From Streptomyces sp. NBC_00663 (lineage in GTDB: Bacteria > Actinomycetota > Actinomycetes > Streptomycetales > Streptomycetaceae), in assembly GCF_036226885.1 (NCBI RefSeq), contig NZ_CP109027.1, positions 4,650,001 to 4,714,000 of the forward strand: 64,000 bases of DNA, in the 5' to 3' direction. The position numbers and the translations under genes were made by a program. The stretch's first letter is position 1. Each line of letters starts with the position of its first letter. Under the pieces are notes generated by a model, which saw nothing but the letters and a program-made list of their open reading frames with translations, searched no databases and was not told the DNA's origin. Of this stretch, positions 24,764-32,173 are shown in pieces.

Positions 24764-26151
24764 CGGAGGGCCTCCTCGGCGGCGGTGAGGGCCTCGCGCA
24801 GGATGCGTCCGGCGATGTCGATCTCCTGCTCGGAGCAGTTCAGCGGCGGCAGCATGCGCACGACGCAGTCGTCACGGCCGCCGAGTTCGAGGATCAGCCC
24901 GCGGCTGACGGCCTCCCACTGCACCCGCTTGGCGAGCTTGCTGGCGGGCTGCCCGGTGACCGGGTCGTTGAGCTCGACACCGGTCATCAGCCCGAGCCCG
25001 CGCACGTCGGCGACGTACGAGCTCACGCCCCGCAGCCCCTGCAAATGCACCATCAACTGCTCGGCGCGCGCCCGGACGTTCTCCAGCACCCGGTCCCGGG
25101 CCACGACCTTGAGGGTGGCGACGGCGGCGGCGAAGGCGGGCTGGTTGCCGCGGAAGGTGCCGCTGTGGGCGCCCGGCGCCCAGGTGTCCAGCTTCTCGTC
25201 GTAGAGGATCACGGAGGCCGGCAGCCCCATGCCGCTGAGCGCCTTGGAGGCACACACCACATCGGGCTCGATGCCGTACTGCTCGAAGGCGAACCAGGTA
25301 CCGGTACGCCCGCAGCCGCTCTGCACCTCGTCGACGATCATCGGAATGCCGAGCCGCTTGGTGACCTCACGCACCCGCCGCACGAACTCCACGTCGGCCG
25401 GGATGACGCCACCCTCGCCCTGCACCAGCTCCATGATCACAGCGGCGGGAAGCGTGATGCCGCCGTTGACGTCGGTGAGGGCGCGCTCCAGGAAGGTGGC
25501 GCAGTTGACCTCGCAGTTCTCCCGCTTCAGCCCCAGCGGGCAGCTGTGGCAGTTGGAGTACGGGAAGAAGTGCACGCCCGGCATCCGGCCGCGTACCGGC
25601 TCCTTCTGCTCGACGAGCCCGGTGACGCTCATCGCGGCCATGGTGGCCCCGTGGAACCCGCCCTGGAAGGTGATGATCTCCTCACGGCCGGTGGCGGTCT
25701 TGCACAGCTTCAGCGCGGCGTCCACGGCGTTGGCGCCGGTCGGCCCACAGAAGTGGATCTTTGTCCGTTCCCGCATCGGCGCCGGCAGCATCCCGATGGT
25801 CAGCTCGGTGAACTCGTCCTTGATCGGGGTGGGAAAGTCCAGCCCGTGCACGAACTCGTCAAGCTGACGGTGGGCTGCGGCAAGCGGCTCGGGGTGATTG
25901 TGCCCGAGCGACAGCACCCCGGCCCCGGAGAGAAAGTCGAGAAAGACGTTCCCGTCGAGGTCTTCTACATAGCTCCCCTTGCCGCGCCGGATGGCTATGG
26001 GAAGTTTTCGCGGATACGAGCGTGAGTTGGATTCACGCGCGGCCTGCCGGTCGAGCAGCTCGGCGCTGAGCGGGCCGGGGAGAGTGCCGGAGACGTAGGG
26101 CCCGGGGTACCCGGGGGAGGTAGGGGCGGCGTGGTCAATGGTTGCGGTCAT
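24760..26151 (-). CDS. Class III aminotransferase, diaminobutyrate-2-oxoglutarate type
   Basis: A 463-residue PLP enzyme: NVFLDFLSGAGVLSLGHNHP, CGPTGANAVDAALKL, FHGATMAAMSVTG, DEVQSGCGRTGTWFAFEQYG and the PLP-lysine site VCASKALSGMG. Sequence features match PvdH/EctB/DABA transaminases, which interconvert aspartate semialdehyde and L-2,4-diaminobutyrate with glutamate. It could make diaminobutyrate as a building block or N-hydroxylase substrate, or recycle the semialdehyde released by the flavo-oxidase; the second idea is attractive because that by-product is also an omega-semialdehyde. A 93-bp gap with a repeat precedes it, the only sizeable gap in the operon. Confidence 0.87.
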   Translation of the reverse strand: MTATIDHAAPTSPGYPGPYVSGTLPGPLSAELLDRQAARESNSRSYPRKLPIAIRRGKGSYVEDLDGNVFLDFLSGAGVLSLGHNHPEPLAAAHRQLDEFVHGLDFPTPIKDEFTELTIGMLPAPMRERTKIHFCGPTGANAVDAALKLCKTATGREEIITFQGGFHGATMAAMSVTGLVEQKEPVRGRMPGVHFFPYSNCHSCPLGLKRENCEVNCATFLERALTDVNGGITLPAAVIMELVQGEGGVIPADVEFVRRVREVTKRLGIPMIVDEVQSGCGRTGTWFAFEQYGIEPDVVCASKALSGMGLPASVILYDEKLDTWAPGAHSGTFRGNQPAFAAAVATLKVVARDRVLENVRARAEQLMVHLQGLRGVSSYVADVRGLGLMTGVELNDPVTGQPASKLAKRVQWEAVSRGLILELGGRDDCVVRMLPPLNCSEQEIDIAGRILREALTAAEEALR

Positions 26152-26194
26152 GGAGGGAAGTGCCTTCCAAGGGGTAAGGGAAACGCCTGTCTTC

Positions 26195-26235
26195 AGGGGC
26201 GCGGGGAACTGCGCGACCAGCCACAACGGACCGGC
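26195..26235. repeat. Common Streptomyces intergenic repeat
   Basis: The gap between the second N-hydroxylase and the aminotransferase holds a GGGGCGCGGGGAACTGCGCG core followed by ACCAGCCACAACGG. From memory this core is a highly repeated intergenic sequence in Streptomyces genomes. Its function is unknown; it can form a short GCGCGG/GCGC hairpin and may mark an insertion or rearrangement point. Confidence 0.5.
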
Positions 26236-26244
26236 ACACGCACC

Positions 26245-27561
26245 TCAAGCCGCAGCCAGCACGGCGCTCCGGTCGTTACTCGAAAGCACCGCACTCAACG
26301 AATCCGTCAACGTCGCCGCCCGAAGCGACAGAAGGCTGAACGACCCGGCGTCACCAATCCCATGACTGGACTCGCACAGCCCGTTGAGGAACAGCGGAGG
26401 CGTACCGTCGACCACCGGCTTCAGGGCGTAATCGACACCCACCTCCAGCCGACCGTCAGCCTCCTTGCCAAACCGCTCAGCCAGCGCAGCCATCAGCGGC
26501 GGGCAAAGCTCCTCGTGCGCTCCCGGCCCCATGTTCCGGAACCCGGTGGCAAGCACGGCGAAGTCCACGGAGTCGGTCACCGTCTCCCCGGTGTTGCGCT
26601 CCAGGAAGTCGATGTTCACCCGCCCGTCCGCCTCGGCCACCGACACGGCCTCCAGGTTGCCGCGCACGAACAGCCGCTGGTCCCCGTCGAGTTCCTGCTC
26701 GTAGATCTCCAGGTACAGCTCCCGCAGCACGTCGATGTCGGCGGAGGAGTAGTTCGTCGGGTGCATGAACGCGTCGAGCGCCTTCTTGCCGTCCCGGGAG
26801 GCCCGGAAGTAGTAGTCGGTGAACTCGGGGAAGTACCCCTCCTCGCTGAACGGGCTGGTGTCCTTCTGCCGCAGTGAGTGCGACCGCGTATAGGTGGTCA
26901 CCCGCGTCCGCGGGAACCGCCGCCCCAGATCCAGCGCCAGCTCCACCGCGCTCTGGCTGCCGCCGATGACCGCCACCGACGCCGGCTGCCCCTGCGCCGT
27001 CAGCGCGGCGAGCTTCGGCAGGTACTGCGTCAGATGGAACACCCGCTCACCACGGAGCGAGTCGTAAGGCGCCGGAATGTAGGGGGTCCGCCCCGGACCC
27101 ATGACCAGCGTGCGACCGAGGTAGCGGCGGCCCGACATGGTCGTCACCTCGTACAGCCGCTCCCCGTTCTCCTCCACGACCTGAAGGCCCTCGGCCCGCT
27201 GGTTGCAGTCGACGACATGGGAGAAGAAGCCGGCCGCCCAGCGGATGTACCCGGCGTACTCCTTGCGCAGCGGGAACTCCGAGGGGAGGTTCAGATGGCG
27301 CAGCAGCCGGCCCTGCTCGTGCAGGTAGTTGAGGAAGCTGTAGCGGGAGCGCGGGTTGCGCAGGGTCACCAGGTCACGGCTGGGGTGGTTCTGGATGTCG
27401 GAGCCGTCCAGGAGCATGCCCGGCTGCCATTCCGGGCTCGGGCGGGCCTCCAGGAAGCGTGCGGTCAGCGGGGAGTTCCGCTCCTCCAGGGCGATGGCGA
27501 GGGCGAGGTTGGCGGGCCCGAAGCCGATGCCGAGGATGTCGTACACGGGAGTGGTGCTCAT
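26245..27561 (-). CDS. Flavin-dependent amino-acid N-hydroxylase 2 (ornithine/lysine N-monooxygenase family)
   Basis: A 438-residue protein with the FAD motif GIGFGPANLALAIALEE, QNHPSRDLVTLRNPRSRYSF, the NADPH motif VIGGSQSAVELALDLG, the family block SEEGYFPEFTDYYF, HPTNYSSADIDVLRELY and LATGF. It is closer to classical ornithine/lysine N-hydroxylases than the first copy. Two distinct N-hydroxylases in one operon imply either two hydroxylated amines (for example lysine plus diaminobutyrate) or sequential oxidation of one nitrogen. The start overlaps the binding-protein stop (ATGA). Confidence 0.9.
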   Translation of the reverse strand: MSTTPVYDILGIGFGPANLALAIALEERNSPLTARFLEARPSPEWQPGMLLDGSDIQNHPSRDLVTLRNPRSRYSFLNYLHEQGRLLRHLNLPSEFPLRKEYAGYIRWAAGFFSHVVDCNQRAEGLQVVEENGERLYEVTTMSGRRYLGRTLVMGPGRTPYIPAPYDSLRGERVFHLTQYLPKLAALTAQGQPASVAVIGGSQSAVELALDLGRRFPRTRVTTYTRSHSLRQKDTSPFSEEGYFPEFTDYYFRASRDGKKALDAFMHPTNYSSADIDVLRELYLEIYEQELDGDQRLFVRGNLEAVSVAEADGRVNIDFLERNTGETVTDSVDFAVLATGFRNMGPGAHEELCPPLMAALAERFGKEADGRLEVGVDYALKPVVDGTPPLFLNGLCESSHGIGDAGSFSLLSLRAATLTDSLSAVLSSNDRSAVLAAA

Positions 27562-29054
27562 CGCTGGGTGCTCCTTGCGGTCACGGTCGTGAAGGTCGGG
27601 TTGCCGTCGAAGTCGATACGCAGGCCGCCGATGCGGTCGGCCGCGTACACGCGCTGGTCGGTGCGGTACCAGAGGGGGATGAGGGCGAGGTCGCGGATCG
27701 CGATCCGGTCGGCCCGCCGCCAGGCGTCGACGCGTTCGGCGGGGTCGGTGGCGGCGCGGGCGCGGGCCACCAGGGCGTCGAACTCGGCGTCCACGTACCG
27801 CCCTTCGTTGTCACCGTGGGCGGTGCCCTCGGCGTCGGGCGCGGTGCACGAGGAGTGCAGCAGCGGGAAGAGCATGTTGTCGGGGGTGGGGTAGTCGCAG
27901 GCCCACCCGGCCCGGCACAGACCTGCCGCCGCCACCGACGTACGGTGGTCGACGAGCCCGCGCGCGTCCGTGCGCAGCAACTCGACCTGCCAGCCGTGGA
28001 CTTGCTCCAGCCCCTGGGCCAGGGCGATGACCCAGTCGTCGTGCCCGGCGCCGGTGTTGTAGGCGAGGTCGATCCGCGTACCGGGACCGAGACCCGCCCG
28101 CTGGGCCGCTTCCCGCGCCCGCTCCGGGTCGTACGCCGTCCAGTCCACGTCCCCCATCTCCGGGCGCGGGGTGTGCGCCTTGCCGAACCACGGCGACAGC
28201 AGCGAGTGCGCGGCGGTGCGGCTGCCGTGGAAGTACGTGTCGATGAGGCCCTGCCGGTCGATGGCGGCGGAGACCGCCCGGCGGGCGTCCACCGAGTCCA
28301 TCGGCGCCTGGTGGCAGAAGGGGATAAGGTAGAAGAGCCCGGCGCCCTCCTGCTCCAGGTAACCGTCCCGCTGGGCCGCCTCCGCGGTCTTCGCCGGGGG
28401 GATCCTGGCGTAGTCGTAGGTGCCGTCGACGAACCGGGCGTACTCGTCGTCCAGGGCGGTGACCGGGTCGAGGATGTCGAAGTGGATCTCCTCGATCTCC
28501 GGCCGCGGACCGAACCACCGCGCGTTGCGCCGCAGCCGGATCGACTCGCCGTGCCGCCAGGGTCCGTCCATCACGAACGGGCCGTTGCCGACGGGGAGAT
28601 CGTTGTACGACGGGTCCAGCGCGGCCGGCGTCCAGGACGGCACCGGGAAGAAGACCGGCTGGAGCGTCTTGAGGTCGAACTGGACGTCGGGCTCGGCGAG
28701 TTCGACGACCAGCGTGGCGTCGTCCACGGCCGTGAAGTCCCGTACGCCGGCCAGGTGGTAGGCGGTCTCGGTGTTGGCCTCGGGGTCCAGGGCGCGCCGC
28801 CAGCCGCGGACGAAGCTGTGCGCGGTGACCGGCTCGCCGTCGCTGAAGACGGTGTCGGTGCGCAGCCGGAACGTCCAGGTGGTGGCGGTCGGGTCGGACC
28901 CCCATTCCCGGGCCGTCGCCGGGATCAGCCCGCCGTCCTCGTCCAGGGCCAGCAGGCCCGTGAACAGCGCCTTGCAGACCTGGATCCCCTCGCCCTCCTG
29001 GGCCTTGTACGGGTCGATGGCGGTGGGCTCGGTGATGCCCGTGCGGAAGATCAC
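27558..29054 (-). CDS. Family-5 (oligopeptide-type) solute-binding protein without signal peptide
   Basis: A 498-residue SBP_bac_5 protein: residues 1-60 contain FRTGITEPTAIDPYKAQEGE and VCKALFTGLLALDEDG, then AREWGSDPTATTWTFRLRTD and the family hallmark VFSDGEPVTAHSFVRGWRRAL. The GTG start overlaps the ATP-grasp stop (GTGA), and the mature-like sequence begins immediately. No start codon further upstream in frame is evident, so there is no Sec, Tat or lipoprotein signal. No ABC permease or ATPase is nearby. A cytoplasmic binding or catalytic role in the pathway is therefore plausible; loss of a signal peptide through a sequence error is the alternative. Confidence 0.85.
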   Translation of the reverse strand: MIFRTGITEPTAIDPYKAQEGEGIQVCKALFTGLLALDEDGGLIPATAREWGSDPTATTWTFRLRTDTVFSDGEPVTAHSFVRGWRRALDPEANTETAYHLAGVRDFTAVDDATLVVELAEPDVQFDLKTLQPVFFPVPSWTPAALDPSYNDLPVGNGPFVMDGPWRHGESIRLRRNARWFGPRPEIEEIHFDILDPVTALDDEYARFVDGTYDYARIPPAKTAEAAQRDGYLEQEGAGLFYLIPFCHQAPMDSVDARRAVSAAIDRQGLIDTYFHGSRTAAHSLLSPWFGKAHTPRPEMGDVDWTAYDPERAREAAQRAGLGPGTRIDLAYNTGAGHDDWVIALAQGLEQVHGWQVELLRTDARGLVDHRTSVAAAGLCRAGWACDYPTPDNMLFPLLHSSCTAPDAEGTAHGDNEGRYVDAEFDALVARARAATDPAERVDAWRRADRIAIRDLALIPLWYRTDQRVYAADRIGGLRIDFDGNPTFTTVTARSTQR

Positions 29055-30367
29055 GCGGCGCCCCTGACAGCCGGCGGCACGGCCACGGGCGGCACGATCA
29101 CGACATCGAGCTGCTCGTCCAGCTCGGCGGCGATCCGCTCCACCCGGTCGACGTCCTCGACCCCGCGGTAGGGCGCCGCGACGGCCAGCGAGCCGGCGAT
29201 CTCGTACCAGCCCTCGGGGGCGCGGCGCAGCCGGTCGCCGGGCTTGGAGGCGGGGATGTAGGAGCGGAAGTAGGGGGAGTGGTAGGCGTCGCCGGGGTTG
29301 TTGCGGACCAGCGTGCCGGTCCGGTAGGCGAACTTGATGCAGGTCGCGGCGCGCGGGGTGGCGGCCCTGCGGACCTCGCCGTCGAGCACGGCGGCCCGCT
29401 TGTCGGCGTCGTCACCGGCGAGCACGGCCTTCGCGTAGAGCCGTACCGCGTCGATGCCGTGCACCTCGCGCAGGTTGCGGTAGTTCTGGCCGCCGCTCAT
29501 GCGGGTGGCGAACTCCACGACCCGGTACCGGCCTTGGGAGTCCTGCCGGAACTCGGCGTTGAACAGACAGTTCCTCACCCCGAGTCCGGCGACGATGCCC
29601 TCGGCGACCTCGACCAGCTCCGGCTCCTCCTCCGGGGTGCGGAAGGGCAGGGTGTAGAAGTCCTCCTCGAAGTAGGGGCCGGGCATCTGCATCTTGTTGG
29701 TGACGCCGACGAGGTGGAAGGCGCCGTCGACGACCACTCCGTCGAGGGTGACCTCCTTGCCGGGCAGGAACTCCTCGATGAGGGCGATCTCGGGGCCGTC
29801 GCTCGGGAAGTAGCCGCCCCACTCCTCGGCGAGCCGCGCCACGTCCGTCAGCGCCCGCTCCAGCTCGTCCCGGTCGCGGACCAGGCTCACGCCGATGCTC
29901 GCGGCGAGCGCGCTGGGCTTGACGATGAAGGGGTACGCGAAGTCCTCCGCCGCCTTCAGGCCCGTCTCCACGCCGGTCACACCGGCGAACTGCGGGGCGG
30001 GCAGGCCGTGTGCGGTGAGGAAGTTGCGCTGGAGCTGCTTGTCGCGGGAGATCGCGTCGGCCTCGGGGCGCGGCCAGGAGTGGCCGAGCAGCTGGTTGGC
30101 GCGGGAGGTGACGGCGATGTCGCTGTCGTAGAAGGTGATCGCCGTGTCGATGCCCAGCTTGCGGGCCTCCTCGGCGCAGAAGCGGGCCATCGACTCGCCC
30201 TCCAGCTCCTCCGGGATGGGCACCACGGAGGCGAAGCGGCCGTCGTCGGCGGCCTGCTTGACGCCGGTGGCCAGGTGGATCTCCAGACCCATCCGCTCCA
30301 GCGTCTCGATGTGCTCGCGGTGCCACGCGTAGGTGTTCCGCATGATCAGCAGGATCTTGTTGCTCAT
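29051..30367 (-). CDS. ATP-grasp ligase 2
   Basis: A 438-residue ATP-grasp protein starting MSNKILLIMRNTYAWHREHI. The central fold has FIVKPSALAASIGVSLV, the IEEFLPGKEVTLDGVVVDG strand and the metal/ATP site NAEFRQDSQGRYRVVEFATR followed by MSGGQNYRNL. These enzymes join carboxylates to amines through acyl-phosphates. Where most relatives have E-x-N-x-R this one has E-F-A-T-R, so one metal ligand may differ. The start overlaps the first ligase's stop (ATGA). It probably forms an amide bond in the hydrazine-containing product. Confidence 0.82.
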   Translation of the reverse strand: MSNKILLIMRNTYAWHREHIETLERMGLEIHLATGVKQAADDGRFASVVPIPEELEGESMARFCAEEARKLGIDTAITFYDSDIAVTSRANQLLGHSWPRPEADAISRDKQLQRNFLTAHGLPAPQFAGVTGVETGLKAAEDFAYPFIVKPSALAASIGVSLVRDRDELERALTDVARLAEEWGGYFPSDGPEIALIEEFLPGKEVTLDGVVVDGAFHLVGVTNKMQMPGPYFEEDFYTLPFRTPEEEPELVEVAEGIVAGLGVRNCLFNAEFRQDSQGRYRVVEFATRMSGGQNYRNLREVHGIDAVRLYAKAVLAGDDADKRAAVLDGEVRRAATPRAATCIKFAYRTGTLVRNNPGDAYHSPYFRSYIPASKPGDRLRRAPEGWYEIAGSLAVAAPYRGVEDVDRVERIAAELDEQLDVVIVPPVAVPPAVRGAA

Positions 30368-31656
30368 GCCGCGACCTTCTGCTCCAACTCGACGGTGACT
30401 ACGGTGACTTGCTCCAGCAGCGCCTCGGCGGTGGCGATCGCCGCCGAGGTGTCCGGGCCGGTGGTGAGCACCTGGCCCGCGCGGTCCCAGTTGCCGCGCA
30501 GCTCGCCCAGGACGTCGCCGGGCTTGACGGTGGTCTCGACGTCGAGGACGTCGGCCAGGGCCTTGGCCTCCTCGGCGCCCTGCACCTCGACGACCGTGCC
30601 GGGGCGGGCGGACAGGAAGCGGGTGGCGGCGGAGCGCTCCGGCACCGGGCGGGTGTCCAGGGCCGGGATCAGCTCGAACTGCCAGGCCACGATCCACTCT
30701 TCGATGTCGATGCCGTAGGCGGCGTTCAGCAGGTCGAAGATGCGGTCGCCGCCCATGCGGTTGTGGCTCTCGATGATCTTCGGGCCGGTGGGGGTGAGCC
30801 GCAGCTCGGTGTGGGCGGCGCCGTCGGTGAGGCCGAGGGCGTCCAGGAAGCGGGCGACCGTGTCCTCGACGCTCCGCTCCTGCTCGGGGGTGAGCCGGGC
30901 CGGCAGGGCGTGCCCGAACTCGATGAACCCGTTCTCGCCGCCGGTCAGCTTCTCCGTGATCGCGAGGATCACGTGCCGGCCCGCGAAGGAGAAGGACTCC
31001 ACGCTGAACTCCGGCCCGGAGATGTACTGCTCGACGAGGAAGCGCTCGATGTGGAAGAAGTTCCCCCACTGGAGGTCGGTGCGCGCCCGCAGCGCCTCCA
31101 CCCCGGCCCACGCGGCGGCGGCCTGCTCGGGGCCGTCGATGCGCTCGACACCGAGGCTGGCGGTGGCGTCGGCCGGCTTGAGCACGAACGGGTAGCCGTG
31201 CTCGGCACCGAAGGCGACGAGGTCCTGCGCGCTCGTGACCTCGGCGGCGGCGACCGACAGGTCCCGCGTCTCCTCCGAGGAGGCCAGCAGATCGCGCATC
31301 GCCCGCTTGTCGTGCAGGAGTTCGGCGGTGCGCTCGGTGGTGCCGCCCAGGCCCAGGTGGTCGCTGATCCGCGCGGCCGGCACCAGACCGGGCTCGGTGA
31401 TCGACACGACCCGGGTGAAGCCGTACGCGACATGCGCGGCCTCGATCAGCGGGCGGGTGGTCTCCCAGTCGGTGTAGTCGGCGATGATCACGGCCTCGGC
31501 GAGCCTGGCCGCCTCCGGCACGAAGTGGTCCTGGTGCTGGATCAGCACGAAGCGGATACCGAGGGCGGCCGCCTTGCGCAGCGTCTGGATCCGGCCGCCC
31601 ACGACAAGAAGTGTGTGGTCACCGGTGGACCGCGAGGTCGTTGATTGCTGGGTCAT
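30364..31656 (-). CDS. ATP-grasp ligase 1 (BacD/dapdiamide-synthetase-like), first gene of the operon
   Basis: A 430-residue ATP-grasp amino-acid ligase. After a Rossmann-like N-domain (TLLVVGGRIQTLRKAAALGI), the ATP-grasp core shows DKRAMRDLL, YPFVLKPADATASLGVERI, VEQYISGPEFSVESFS, and the catalytic block AHTELRLTPTGPKIIESHNR with MGGDRIFDLL. This matches L-amino-acid ligases that build dipeptides. It is the promoter-proximal gene of the minus-strand operon; the divergent promoter region (31657-31835) lies upstream. Confidence 0.83.
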   Translation of the reverse strand: MTQQSTTSRSTGDHTLLVVGGRIQTLRKAAALGIRFVLIQHQDHFVPEAARLAEAVIIADYTDWETTRPLIEAAHVAYGFTRVVSITEPGLVPAARISDHLGLGGTTERTAELLHDKRAMRDLLASSEETRDLSVAAAEVTSAQDLVAFGAEHGYPFVLKPADATASLGVERIDGPEQAAAAWAGVEALRARTDLQWGNFFHIERFLVEQYISGPEFSVESFSFAGRHVILAITEKLTGGENGFIEFGHALPARLTPEQERSVEDTVARFLDALGLTDGAAHTELRLTPTGPKIIESHNRMGGDRIFDLLNAAYGIDIEEWIVAWQFELIPALDTRPVPERSAATRFLSARPGTVVEVQGAEEAKALADVLDVETTVKPGDVLGELRGNWDRAGQVLTTGPDTSAAIATAEALLEQVTVVTVELEQKVAA

Positions 31657-31703
31657 GCCGAGAACTCTGTGCCATGAATTCGTGCGGGAAAATACTTTCC
31701 GGG

Positions 31704-31724
31704 TGGCACAAGAATGCCCGGCAC
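31704..31724. promoter_or_regulatory. Tandem TGGCAC element A
   Basis: TGGCAC at 31704 and CGGCAC at 31719 are 15 bp apart; the first is followed by an imperfect dyad half (GGCAC-AAGA-ATGCC). Same spacing as the elements at 16577 and 31758. Confidence 0.5.
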
Positions 31725-31757
31725 AAAAGACGCAGCGGGCCTTCGGAAAAGGGTCGC

Positions 31758-31787
31758 TGGCACTTTCGTGCCACGCACTTTGGTGCC
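31758..31787. promoter_or_regulatory. Tandem TGGCAC element B
   Basis: A perfect dyad TGGCAC-TTTC-GTGCCA (31758-31773) is followed, 15 bp on, by a second dyad GCAC-TTTG-GTGC (31775-31786). This is the best-conserved copy of the putative cluster operator. Confidence 0.55.
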
Positions 31788-31835
31788 CGCCCGATCCCCT
31801 TCCCCGGCCGCCTCCCGGCCGGGAACATCGAGGTC

Positions 31836-32114
31836 ATGCGGCCAATGTACGAGCCCCGCACACGGGCGTTCCTTCTCGTTCTCAGCACCACTGCGTTTCT
31901 GCTCACCCTCGTCGGCGCGGGCCTGAAGATCACCCTCCAGACCTATTTCGTGGCGGAGACCGACAGCTACGGCTACGCGACCGGCGCTCTCGATCAGCTG
32001 ACCACGTTCTTCGCCGTCGTCATCGCGGCACTGTGCGGAGTGCTCGCCTCGGTGCTGGTGGCGGCGCGCCGCGTCCCCCAGCCCGCCGAGACCGCAGCCG
32101 ACCTTTCCTCCTGA
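31836..32114 (+). CDS. Small two-helix membrane protein
   Basis: A 92-residue protein with two predicted membrane segments (FLLVLSTTAFLLTLVGAGLK and FFAVVIAALCGVLASVLVAA) and a hydrophilic loop between them. No family is recognised. It is the first gene of the rightward operon with the MFS transporter (59-bp gap), so it may assist export. An ATG at 31845 is an alternative start. Confidence 0.6.
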   Translation: MRPMYEPRTRAFLLVLSTTAFLLTLVGAGLKITLQTYFVAETDSYGYATGALDQLTTFFAVVIAALCGVLASVLVAARRVPQPAETAADLSS

Positions 32115-32173
32115 ACAAGGCAGTTGGCGTCCGCCTGCTGACCGACCCCCAAGGCCCCCAAGGAGAGCCCCTC

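Larger units (their letters stand above)
31657..31835. promoter_or_regulatory. Divergent promoter region of the biosynthetic cluster
   Basis: A 179-bp region between the leftward biosynthetic operon and the rightward export operon. It contains a GGAAA-ATAC-TTTCC dyad (31687-31700), a tandem TGGCAC/CGGCAC pair (31704-31724) and a second tandem element (31758-31787). Sequence is relatively AT-rich around 31686-31700, where a leftward promoter is likely. Confidence 0.55.

Noticed and set aside
23465..31656. Hydroxamate siderophore cluster
   Set aside because: N-hydroxylases and a DABA-type aminotransferase suggest it, but there is no IucA/IucC synthetase, NRPS, acyltransferase for hydroxamate formation, or iron-siderophore ABC transporter.
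31704..31787. TGGCAC elements as sigma-54 (-24/-12) promoters
   Set aside because: TGGCAC matches the -24 half of a sigma-54 promoter, but the TTGC half is not placed correctly and Streptomyces lack sigma-54. The dyads and 15-bp tandem spacing fit an operator better.
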